In this document: piece by piece, positions 55,887-64,000 of the stretch
Layout: every line of letters starts with the position of its first letter
How positions within the stretch are numbered: position 1 is the stretch's first letter
From: Ancylostoma caninum
Lineage: Eukaryota > Nematoda > Chromadorea > Rhabditida > Ancylostomatidae
Length of the DNA: 64,000 nucleotides
NCBI GenBank assembly: GCA_037903475.1
Contig: JBAJFG010000356.1
Location: forward strand, 124,001 to 188,000
Direction of reading: 5' to 3'
Notes under the pieces: generated by a model
What the model was told of the DNA's origin: nothing
What the model saw: the letters and a program-made list of their open reading frames with translations, nothing else
The model's database searches: none
Program-made: the position numbers and the translations under genes

Positions 55887-56456
55887 TTGGGTTGGGCAAT
55901 AAGTTCGTGCGGGTTTTTTCAGCTCAAATTTTTACGAGGAATTTCATCTAAATTCGATTGCCTATCATAGGTCATATTGTAGCACTTGCTTCGCTCTTTA
56001 CAAATATTATAACCAATTTCCCAAATTCCCGCTACTTCTCATTTTCTTCCCCATGAAATGTGACCCTCCAACCCGACAAGAGCGTACATCTCCGACACCT
56101 CCAACTGTTTTACTACAATAGTGTAACAAATGCAGCTCTAGCTCCTGGGGATGTTAACAGCGTCTGAATGGAAGCCATCACTGTTAAAAGGACAGCGCAG
56201 AAGTGGATGTCTGCTCCAGAGAGGTCGAGTTTGGGCTAAAAGATGCATCTTGTTCTGTTCGCACAGTTCGTAGAGTTATAAGAAGATTTACCGCAAGAAC
56301 TCGCTCTAGATGTAGAGAAGAAGTACTGCGGATATTAATTTTCAAGAAAAATCTGAGCTCAACTGGTCCACTTCATGAAATTACACTAAATGTTGACGTG
56401 ACGTACATCTTGACGTGTAGATCTGTAGTGGATGAATCTGATCGACGTTGAGCTGT
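55887..56456 (+). mobile_element. Mariner remnant, 5' end and N-terminal transposase traces
   Basis: It begins with ttgggttgggcaataagttc after TA (55,885-55,886), a classic mariner terminal sequence. Downstream the plus strand shows scattered pieces resembling the N-terminal DNA-binding region: TNAALAPGDVN near 56,130, TVKRTAQKW near 56,183 and an EEVLRILI stretch near 56,315. Stops and frameshifts lie between them. No matching right end was found before the next gene, so the 3' part is missing. Confidence 0.65.
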
Positions 56457-56508
56457 TGCATAGCAGCAAGCTTAACCTTCACTGAGTGAAAATCCTCAAT
56501 TGTTGCAG

Positions 56509-57521
56509 ATGAAGTGGAAGCTGTTTACTATACTTTTGCTAGCGCAAATCACAGTGGTATCCTCACGCCGAAGAACAAGTGCGGCCGAACGTTCATTCGA
56601 CAAGCCTGATGGACTCAATTGGGCTCCCACTGAAGAGGACGACAAAAAAGAGTTGTGGAAGTTTTCTTCATCTGCGTGTTTTGCACATGCTTTCTGTTTC
56701 TGTTCAGAAAAGAACCTGAAGACAACGATACAACAGCTAATGAAATGAAAGAAACAGCAACTACTACTTCTAAACGACCCAGCAAGAATTTTGTCACAGA
56801 GATTCCGTCGACTTTGGAAAAGGAGGCCGTTGAAGCAGCGTCTGAAGAAAGTGATGGTGAGCTCCTTGATGCATTGCATAGCACAATTTGAAGCTGATGG
56901 CATACGTTCTTCATGGATGCTTTTGTTTTGCTCACTTCAGTGATCAGCGATCTGCTGAGTGGGGCGAAAGAAATTCTGAATATCACTAAACAAGTGGAGG
57001 AAAAGTTTTCATCCTCTCTAAGTGATGAGACTAACAGGTGAGTTCGTTTTCTATAGGCAATAAAGTGTAGTTCACCTCATATAAGTTTCGCAACCAAAGA
57101 CGAAGAGCCAGCTGAGAAGGGTAAGGTATCCCCTAGGAATGCTCGTTATTACTGTGAGCACATCAGTAGAAAGTTAATAATTATCGAAGGATACAGTATA
57201 CATTCAAAGAACAGTGCTCTGGATTGATGCTAGCTACAAAGCAGAAGATTTCAACCTAAACACTACCTCTCTCCCTGAATGTCAAGCATGGCGAAAGTTC
57301 TGGAGTGTTAACGCCACCGACGATGAAGACAAGGTGTGGAATCTTTCTCTGTGGTTCTGTTTCTGGTCGAACTTTCTCCATAATTTCAGAATGCCACATC
57401 AACAGCTGAGCCAATTTCAATGGAAGATGTTGTGAAAGATCTCAAAGAGACCGAGTTGATAAAGGACAAGAAAAAACTCAAGAAACTCGGGTTAGACGAG
57501 GACTTGTTGGAAGAATACAAG
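56509..57521 (+). CDS. Predicted secreted N-glycosylated protein (5' part), family unknown
   Basis: Five exons join in phase: 56,509-56,660; 56,708-56,856; 56,941-57,037; 57,210-57,333; 57,390-57,521. They code for 218 residues and then a donor (aag|gtaatt), so the gene continues. The ATG directly follows ttgttgcag, a possible trans-splice acceptor. Residues 1-19 (MKWKLFTILLLAQITVVSS) are a textbook signal peptide. The rest is acidic, Thr/Ser-rich and has five Asn-X-Thr sites (NIT, NRT, NTT, NAT, NAT), so a secreted or cell-surface glycoprotein is likely. The last exon is Lys/Glu-rich and probably helical. The acceptor at 57,209 is ttcaaag rather than tttcag. No known domain was recognised. 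The 62.6-63.7 kb exons may be its 3' part. Confidence 0.6.
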
Positions 57522-58104
57522 GTAATTTCTTAACTATGAAAGGAAAATGAGGTAAAAGCTTTGGAAGGCTTTCAAAGGCAGTGCTCACGTCATCTTGCCT
57601 CTGAACTTTTTCCGTGCTATTCACCGCGTAATGGTGCACTTTTTCACCAGCATTGGGCCGCATGTGCTAGGAATCTTACTTCCCACGCTGACTGCGCTGC
57701 CCCGACTTCCCAAAATAATGGGAACAAAAACATCATGCACATCATATTATGGCTAGGCTTTTCCGACTACTCAATTAATGCAAAACGCGTCATATGTACA
57801 GTTTCTATACAGGAATTTCAATTCTACCGTATAAATCCTAGTAGTGTGCAAATTTTCAAGACATATGCCTACCCCCCACCCCCCTCATCATATTGAAATC
57901 CGCCCTCTTATCCACTCCGTCATTCCTGTTGACACACCACACTATTTTGATTTCACTGTTGTTCTCGTCATCACTCCTCTGGGAAACATCGAGAATGTGG
58001 AGGTTAGAGGGTCCGTTCTAGGAATTACGGTACTATGGGTCCGCCACGACTCATTGTGCACTCCACAGTAAGAAATCCTAGTACAATTAATCCATCTCGT
58101 TGGA
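57522..58104. other. No supported exon
   Basis: Follows the donor at 57,522. A plus-strand frame at 57,844-58,071 (IEIRPLIHSVIPVDTP, NIENVEVRGSVLGITVL) is curious but has no splice fit to the preceding exon. Confidence 0.35.
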
Positions 58105-58317
58105 AGTCTGAATTTTCGCTCATTGCACGTTCTCCTTAGCCAGATGTATAGGGAACTCCAAATGTACGTAGGCAAGAGTCGAGACCGCGGCGCGGCTCTC
58201 TTGGGCAGAGACGCAGACGCACACTATGCTGAGCTCCCGTGACTCCGCCGAAGGGAGCCGCGCCGCGGTCTCGACTCTTGTCTACGTACGTTTGGAGTTC
58301 TCTGTATGTGTATGAGA
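58105..58317. repeat. Hairpin element with ~52-bp stem, plus duplicated left arm
   Basis: Bases about 58,145-58,198 pair with 58,258-58,312 (core aagagtcgagaccgcggcgc). The 90 bases that start this element (58,105-58,195, from agtctgaattttcgctcatt) recur directly at 58,649-58,739 without the right arm. The central loop is about 60 bases and GC-rich. Confidence 0.8.
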
Positions 58318-58648
58318 TACCAGTGATCCGGATTTGCTGACCACCCCACACCACAAGATCAATCGAAGATGAGAACAGTGGTGTTAGTGAAATGTACGGA
58401 TGCGCAGACAATCAGAAGACCAAGAAGAGCAAGTTGCTGCACATAGACCGGTTTCGGACCAGTGAGTCCTCCTACGGCTTCATTACGGATCAGTTCCATT
58501 CCTTGCTGATTTTTTCACAAGTTCATAGCATAACAAGCATAATAATTGTTCAAATTCCATGAGCAACCAGAACCAGTGAACTTGTTCGTCGGAGACTCAT
58601 CCAAAAAATTTGACCGGTCTTATAGCAACCACTCTCTGGGAGCATATA

Positions 58649-58739
58649 AGTCTGAATTTTCGCTCATTGCACCTTCTCCTTAGCCAGATGTATAGGAAAC
58701 TCCAAACGTACGTAGACAAGAGTCGAGACCGCGGCGCGG
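58649..58739 (+). repeat. Direct duplicate of the left arm at 58,105-58,195
   Basis: Nearly identical to 58,105-58,195, ending abruptly in gcggcgcgg. Its inverse partner arm is absent, so it is a half copy of the hairpin element. Confidence 0.8.
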
Positions 58740-60073
58740 AAAGAATAGCTGAAAAGTGTCTTCATTCCTAGTCATCCAAATTTCTGGCGAATCTGCCTAC
58801 AAGGAAGTGTCCATAACTACAAATATTACTGATGAAATGAAAAGGATACCTTGTCACGGCCTTTTTGTCACATTAACACGGAAATATCTTTCTTTAATGC
58901 GGCAGCGGAGATGTTTTCTTTACGTGCCTTCAATTCCGCAAGCTTTGCCTTCGTGTGGCCCGGTAATTTTTAGCATTCCCTCGGCTCGCTCGGTGCTTCA
59001 TGTAATGCCCTCGGATCGCTTGGTGCCTCATGTAATTCCCTCGGATCGCGCGGTAACAAGTCATGCCCACAAATTTGGTAGCTCTGGTGGCCTGCTCGGA
59101 CGATTTGGCCGTCGGGGCGCACGATGTTGATGCCTGAGCGCGCACCTGCTTTATATCAGGTTCCTACCTTCGCTGAGTCGCGGGAGACCCTTGTATAGGA
59201 CAAGGGCGCTACTGCTTGTGTTATCTTGTGCTTTTGCGATTGCAACCCGATGATGATGAGCTTTTAAAAGTGGGATGGTAGGATTTGAGAACACGTCCTG
59301 CGCTCTGCTCTAAAAGTGATGTTTGAATGTCTTTGTTCACTCCGGCCAATGGACTACGAATGTGGTTGCGCGCTGCTACAAGGAGTGGGAGAAACTTCTG
59401 CTTCTCTCCTGCAGCGCATTTTGCCAGATATACGTGCCTCACTCGTGCTATTGGAGAGTTTTCTCTCTTCAAATCATCCTGCTGGAACTTTTACTTCTTA
59501 CCCAAATAATAACATTTCTTTTTTCGTTGCCTTATTTTCTCGAAAAATGATTTTATTGGGATGTTATTGTTGTCATCACTCGTGATCTCTCTTGATCTCG
59601 CGCGATATTTTGTATAGTTGCAAAATTCGGCGGCGCGCATTACCAGGTGCTCGCGCTGGGCCAGCGACCACCGGAAAACCGGCTCGCCCGGCTCACCAGC
59701 CGAGTGGCGGGTCTAATTCTAATTTAAAAAAGGTACTACTACCGGCCGAGCGCACACAATTCCCGGCCGAGCGGCGCTTCCAAAACATGGTGGGCCGGTT
59801 TTCCTCACAGCCAAGTAGTCTTCTCTAGGAGACTCTTCTCCATAATCAAATCTGAAACTACATCTCTCGTGTAGTGTTCCTAAGACAACGAAGCACAGTT
59901 ATAAGCATAGTACAGGGTGGCCCATAATTATAGTGACACCATGCAAGCCTCCACTTCTGGAATTTATTTTAGGTTACTGCGTCTCACTAGGAAACATATT
60001 TACTTATGGGTTAGCCCTTGGTTATCGCCTTCAATAATCACATAGAACATGGAACATTTCCGACTGTTTGAGG
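58740..60073. other. No supported gene
   Basis: It includes a short repeat of a ccctcggatcgctcggt type (three times between 58,977 and 59,055) and a GC-rich patch at 59,625-59,800 with gccgagcg repeats. Frames present lack motifs. Confidence 0.4.
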
Positions 60074-60842
60074 GAGGGAGCAGTTTGAACAACGAATGCG
60101 CATTAGCATGTTGAAGAATGTTGTTGCACTTCCGAGTGATTCCTTGTTCGTTAGTGGAAAGAAGATTCAGGACAACTTAGGAAGTCATCACCAAGAACGT
60201 TTGGAGGGAATTTTCTTAAGGAAATGTGTCACTTTTCTCCGGTATCCTTTTATTAAATCAAGGATTTTACGGTGCAAATATTAGCATTCGCTTCTCACAA
60301 GACTTAATTCTGGAAATTAGTATTTGTTCTACTTGTTTATGAAATGGGGAGATTATGCCGATAGACATATAAGCAAATGGTAGACGATAATAATCCACAA
60401 TATGTACATGATTGTCTTTTCAAAAATGGCAGTTTGTGTTACGTTTTCGTTATTCCGATGTTGTTGTTAGTACGACCTCTTAAAGAGTTCAAGTGTAAGA
60501 AGACAGTGCGAAAAGGGGGGGGGGGGCTAGGGCTGTTATACCTGAAAAAAAAGGGGGAGGTGGAGAACGACGCTGGGATTGGGTACTTGGACAGATTGGC
60601 TAATTGCAGGGCCCGACCGCATCGCCCCTTCCGGGTATGACTCTCCATAGAGGGTTAGCGTCTACGAAAGAAGTACTATATTACTATCCCCTTACTTTTA
60701 GCGTTGTACTTACGACAATCCCATTTCGTCGTTCCCAGAAGAAAAGCCTTGCGTAAGAGCTGCGACTGGGCCTATCATCCATCGTATATGTATGCACGCA
60801 TATCGAGCGCACGCATCTAGGACTACATAAACTGACCTTAAT
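60074..60842 (+). repeat. Dispersed repeat family B, short copy
   Basis: It matches 11,465-12,137 then jumps to 12,937-13,031 of the long copy; the junction lies at 60,750/60,751 (gaaaagcctt followed by gcgtaagagc). Same orientation, about 49 kb apart, estimated near 90 percent identity by eye. A mariner-like element begins immediately to its right. Confidence 0.75.
60529..60646. repeat. Palindromic ~115-bp element, family A copy 3
   Basis: It has gctgttatacctg at the left, ccgggtatgactctcc at the right, and a central gggattggg / gattggctaat segment. It lies within family B just as copy 1 does. Confidence 0.65.
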
Positions 60843-60843
60843 A

Positions 60844-61746
60844 TTAGGTTGTAACATAAGTTTCCGCTGTTTTGAAATTTTCGATGAAAAAATTTTATGG
60901 AAAATCGAATAACAGTGGGTACCAATCGAAATATAGACCACAACAGTCTCTCAACTTTTTCCGTTTTTACAGCAGCAGCTCGACTCCCCTGCTTCAGAAT
61001 TCCGTTGACTGCGAGGCAAGGAACTGAGTCGAGCAGTGCCAGAGGTCACTGACTTTGGCAGATCGGTTCGCGCTCAATAGACATTCTTGTGATATGATAA
61101 CCGGCGCTTGGTTAGAACTAGGTTCGTGCTACATAATGCGTAGTGAAACGCTCCTCTACAAGCTCTTCGCCTTTTTGGAGAGTTCGACCAACAAAATTAG
61201 TGCGCCCTCCGCGGTATGGCAAAATGTTGTGATTTCCACAGAGCGCTTGGAATTTGTCCCAGAATTCCACCGATTGATGTACGCAAATCGTTGATATTTG
61301 TAGCCACGCTGGAAGGAATCCTACTTCGATCCGCTTCAATTCCAGAAAGAAAAACGGCATAAGCAAAATTTTCGGTTACCAAGTTATTTGCCTGTGCTTG
61401 AGACTGCACGACAATAAAATGGGGAGGGAAAGTGCCACGGAGAATAAGAATGGCTTCGAGATTACTCACTTGATCAAATTTGGTTACTCTCATGCAACGT
61501 TATGACAAAATTATTATGTGTGCAAGTGCAGCCACCGAAATTGGATTTTTGAAGGGTTCATTCCGAAGTTAATTACATTTTCATAATAAAACGCAAAAAT
61601 AGCTCCCACATTCCAGAATGTTCGCTGGATCATGCGCTTTGAAAGAAATGATATCTAGACATGCACGAAATCTCATCGGTATTCATTCATGAGACGCCTT
61701 TGAAAATGGCTATGCAAAAAGAGCGGATACTTATGTTACAGCCTAA
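60844..61746. mobile_element. Mariner-like non-autonomous element, 903 bp
   Basis: The left end ttaggttgtaacataagttt continues into ccgc. The inverted right end is ttaggctgtaacataagtat then ccgc. Both are flanked by TA (60,842-60,843 and 61,747-61,748). Termini and TA flanks are those of mariner elements. The interior has a 98-codon minus frame (61,197-61,493) without transposase motifs, so it is non-autonomous or heavily decayed. Confidence 0.85.
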
Positions 61747-61748
61747 TA

Positions 61749-62645
61749 CTTAGGGTCATCGCGAAGCTAACCCTCGTTTTTAAAACGATGCTGTTTTGGC
61801 ATGCTGCGTTTTCAAATTGTTGAGAGCGTTTAAGAAATCGGCTTACACAGTGATTCGAAGCAGTAAAGATTTGGGAATAGATCCTGGTAGAAGTGGAAAT
61901 GGAAGGCTCGATACCCTTTGCAGGAAACAATGCATGAAGATTTCAATGATTTGGCGATTACCACTAAGAAACCCCAAATTCCAATCCCTTGTATCGTTTA
62001 TTTCGTTCGGCTTCTGGAACAATGGCTTTGTCAAAACCTGACAGGAATATAAATCCTTCGATTTTCCTCTCATACACGTTGAAACAAAGTCCATTTGGCT
62101 AGAATGAGGCTGACGATATCGCCAGTGTGCCAGCGTTATCGAAACTGTCAGACGTCTCAGCGTCAATACAGCGGTAGATGCACGATATTTCCGATACCAA
62201 TACATGCTTTTGTTTGATGTCCAATATCGAACAAAAATGTGTATTGAAAAATGTCACCGTAATTATGGGCCTCTATTTTGCTCAGAGCCGGAGCGACAGT
62301 TTGAGTTCGTGCAAGAAGAAATCAAATGTGTCACTCCTAATAGTTCCTTTTATGACCCTCACCTCCTTACAGATTCTGTTGTGGAAAATATTTAGTCTCG
62401 ATTAACAGAGCTGAGCTGTATTTGAACTCATGATCATCATGGACCGTAGTGACCGCACTATAACTACCAGTCATCCTGCTGTGGGAATGCTGTCATCCAG
62501 TGATAAGAGAGATGACACTCATTGGACTAATGTAGAATTTGTACGCTGTTATCAAGTAATCCGGAAGCGACGTAGACACGACGTAGACAATAACAAATCT
62601 GTTGAGGTAGGGAGAATGCGATGGTGTACCGTATATTTCTCTCAG
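61749..62645. other. Possible exon at 62,128-62,395, otherwise no supported gene
   Basis: After a weak acceptor (cgccag) the plus strand is open from 62,128 to a TAG at 62,393-62,395. It reads CASVIETVRRLSVNT, YRTKMCIEKCHRNYG, FCSEPERQFEF and ending VENI. It has five cysteines and looks like protein. It is in phase with the exon ending at 57,521, so it could be an alternative end of that gene, but a 4.6-kb intron would be needed. Not recognised. Confidence 0.35.
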
Positions 62646-63713
62646 TTAACCCACTGCCAGAAGATGTCCGTGAGAGTCGTTTCCATCGTTTCTGTTATAC
62701 ATATATACGAAATCTAATGGTAATTGCATTAATAGAGGCGAATTTCTGGTCACTCTTAGTTTCTGTATTTTTTGTCTCTATGGAATCACACGTTTTAGGC
62801 TGTTGGTTTGGTATACAAGGAAATTTGTGGAGACCATGGACGCATTCTTTGGTTCAGAGATACGTCTGACGCGAAGGATATCGGAATAACAGAAGCGTCA
62901 CCAATCTGTGAACCATTCAAGGTAGCTACGCAGTACAAGATGAAATCATCACCGAATGTCCAAACACTTAAACCACATTTTGATAACTTGAGCGGTTTTA
63001 TAGTTTCCAGCTATATCGAGCACCCCAATTGGAGAAATTAGAAATACTTGAAATTCACTGGAAGCTGTAGGCAGGGGCATTCCGAGAACAACTGATATCC
63101 GAAGTGTTACATATTCAGGAAGATCTCACACCTGATACTGAGAAGCTAGCACTGTTGGCGAAGATTCTCAACGAGATAGTACAGAACTTTACTGAAGGAA
63201 TACCACCAAGCTTCGTACTTCCGCGCGCCATCGAGTCATCAACACCCAAGAAAGATGATGTGGTCACAACAATCAAAGATGGACAGCTGGAAGTAACTAC
63301 TGCTACAATACAAAAAGAATACTCAGAGGATTTTGCAAGACGGAATGATCCTGGTACTGCAGTGCCGAAATCAATATCTACGTTAGGGGTTCCGTACCCT
63401 ATACCTGACAGAGAGGGTGAGTGTACTTGTGGTAGAATTTCAGAATTATCTTGTACCTAGCCTATTACTCCTTGGTATCAGAGTTTAAACAAACTATCGC
63501 TGTGAAAAATGTTATCTCAATGTAGGGACTTCATATCTGGTGGTGGAGGAAGCAAACGATCACAAAACGGGAGTTGAAGATCATGGGAGGAGAGCTGATG
63601 AAGCGGAACAAAAACACCCCACACGGGTTGAAAGTGTAACACAAGGTCACTCCTATGTCAACAATGACATTATGGAGCATGAAGAAGATTACCCAGAGGA
63701 CAGAAAAGATTAG
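62646..63713 (+). CDS. Predicted acidic protein, 3' exons, family unknown
   Basis: Four exons join in phase: 62,646-62,719 (after atttctctcag, entering in phase 1), 62,799-62,921, 63,119-63,416 and 63,526-63,713, ending in TAG, about 227 residues. The first two give NPLPEDVRESRFHRFCY and VYKEICGDHGRILWFRD. The long third exon has a helical part (EKLALLAKILNEIVQNF), a Thr/Lys-rich part and GVPYPIPDREG. The last is very acidic and polar, ending NNDIMEHEEDYPEDRKD. Introns are 79, 197 and 109 bases with good donors and acceptors. The 5' exons were not found. Its composition resembles the 56.5-kb gene, of which it may be the 3' end. No domain recognised. Confidence 0.5.
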
Positions 63714-64000
63714 TAGGTTTTAAGCCATGAATCTTAATGAGAAGTTTTCCTTCTCTATGACAACACGATTTATTTGCTGCCAAGCTGCCACGAGCATTTC
63801 GGCGTTCAGCCATGACATTCTCGATATTTTGCTCCGGTTCCTTCTTTTCTGTCTACTTCTTCGAAGAGCTTTGCTTGAGCATGTATCGAAATACGCCATT
63901 TCCAATCTCATACCTAGATGAAATATTTACCCATTTATTTTTCTCTACTTTAACTCATCCTCTTCGCTAGTATGGTTACTTCTCATTTAGTAGCGTTGGA
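63714..64000. other. Downstream of the 63.7-kb stop; no gene seen
   Basis: Overlapping 63-64 codon frames on both strands (63,720-63,921) lack any support. No canonical AATAAA is visible before the window ends. Confidence 0.45.

Noticed and set aside
1..64000. Spliced-leader RNA, rRNA or intact tRNA genes
   Set aside because: I looked for the nematode SL1 sequence and for paired A/B boxes with a closing acceptor stem. Only one degraded tRNA-like segment (27,959-28,040) was seen.

Overview
The window looks like part of a nematode nuclear genome, most likely a clade V (strongylid, hookworm-like) parasite. Coding is split into short exons. Introns begin with GT, end in TTTCAG-like acceptors, and are sometimes only about 50 bases long. 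One intron carries a mitochondrial nad5 fragment that makes sense only with the invertebrate mitochondrial code, where AGA and AGG read as serine. The RTE and CR1/Jockey-like retroelements and the many mariner, Tc1 and hAT-type elements fit this. The species is inference. No bacterial gene organisation is present.

The best supported gene is a rapsyn orthologue (rpy-1 type, plus strand, 34,098-40,491). I could join it across 15 phase-consistent exons: an MGQ amino terminus, TPR-type helical repeats, a C3H2C3 RING-H2 domain, and a proline-rich tail ending in Thr-Asp-Val. Its first intron holds the nad5 insertion, its second a large cluster of inverted repeats, and its sixth a fold-back element. 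Other host genes are less certain. They are a membrane-protein exon (505-759, minus), a three-exon gene (6,484-7,429, minus), a secreted glycoprotein-like gene (56,509-57,521, plus), and the 3' part of an acidic protein gene (62,646-63,713, plus). I do not recognise their families.

The rest is mostly mobile DNA. 0-34 kb: fold-back elements, a decayed mariner with TA flanks (9,530-10,399), GC-rich Tc1-like miniature elements, several small dispersed repeat families, a tRNA-like remnant and a CT microsatellite. 41.3-43.4 kb: a fold-back element and a 5'-truncated CR1/Jockey-like LINE on the minus strand. 44.15-47.63 kb: a full-length RTE retrotransposon bounded by a perfect 16-bp target duplication, disabled only by one stop codon and one 5-bp duplication. 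48.2-49.0 kb: a 60-bp minisatellite interrupted by a 276-bp hAT-like element with an 8-bp target duplication. 52.6-54.3 kb: a 1.67-kb fold-back element with TA flanks. 55.9-61.8 kb: a mariner fragment, a large hairpin, a second copy of the 11.5-kb repeat, and a 903-bp mariner-like element.

Rapsyn acts at the neuromuscular junction, clustering acetylcholine receptors. Nothing in the neighbouring genes suggests a shared pathway or an operon. I found no wholly new multi-gene system. The most unusual items are the intron-borne mitochondrial fragment, the hAT element nested in a coding-compatible minisatellite, the repeat pair 49 kb apart with a clean 799-bp presence/absence difference, and the short inverted array near 28.4 kb.
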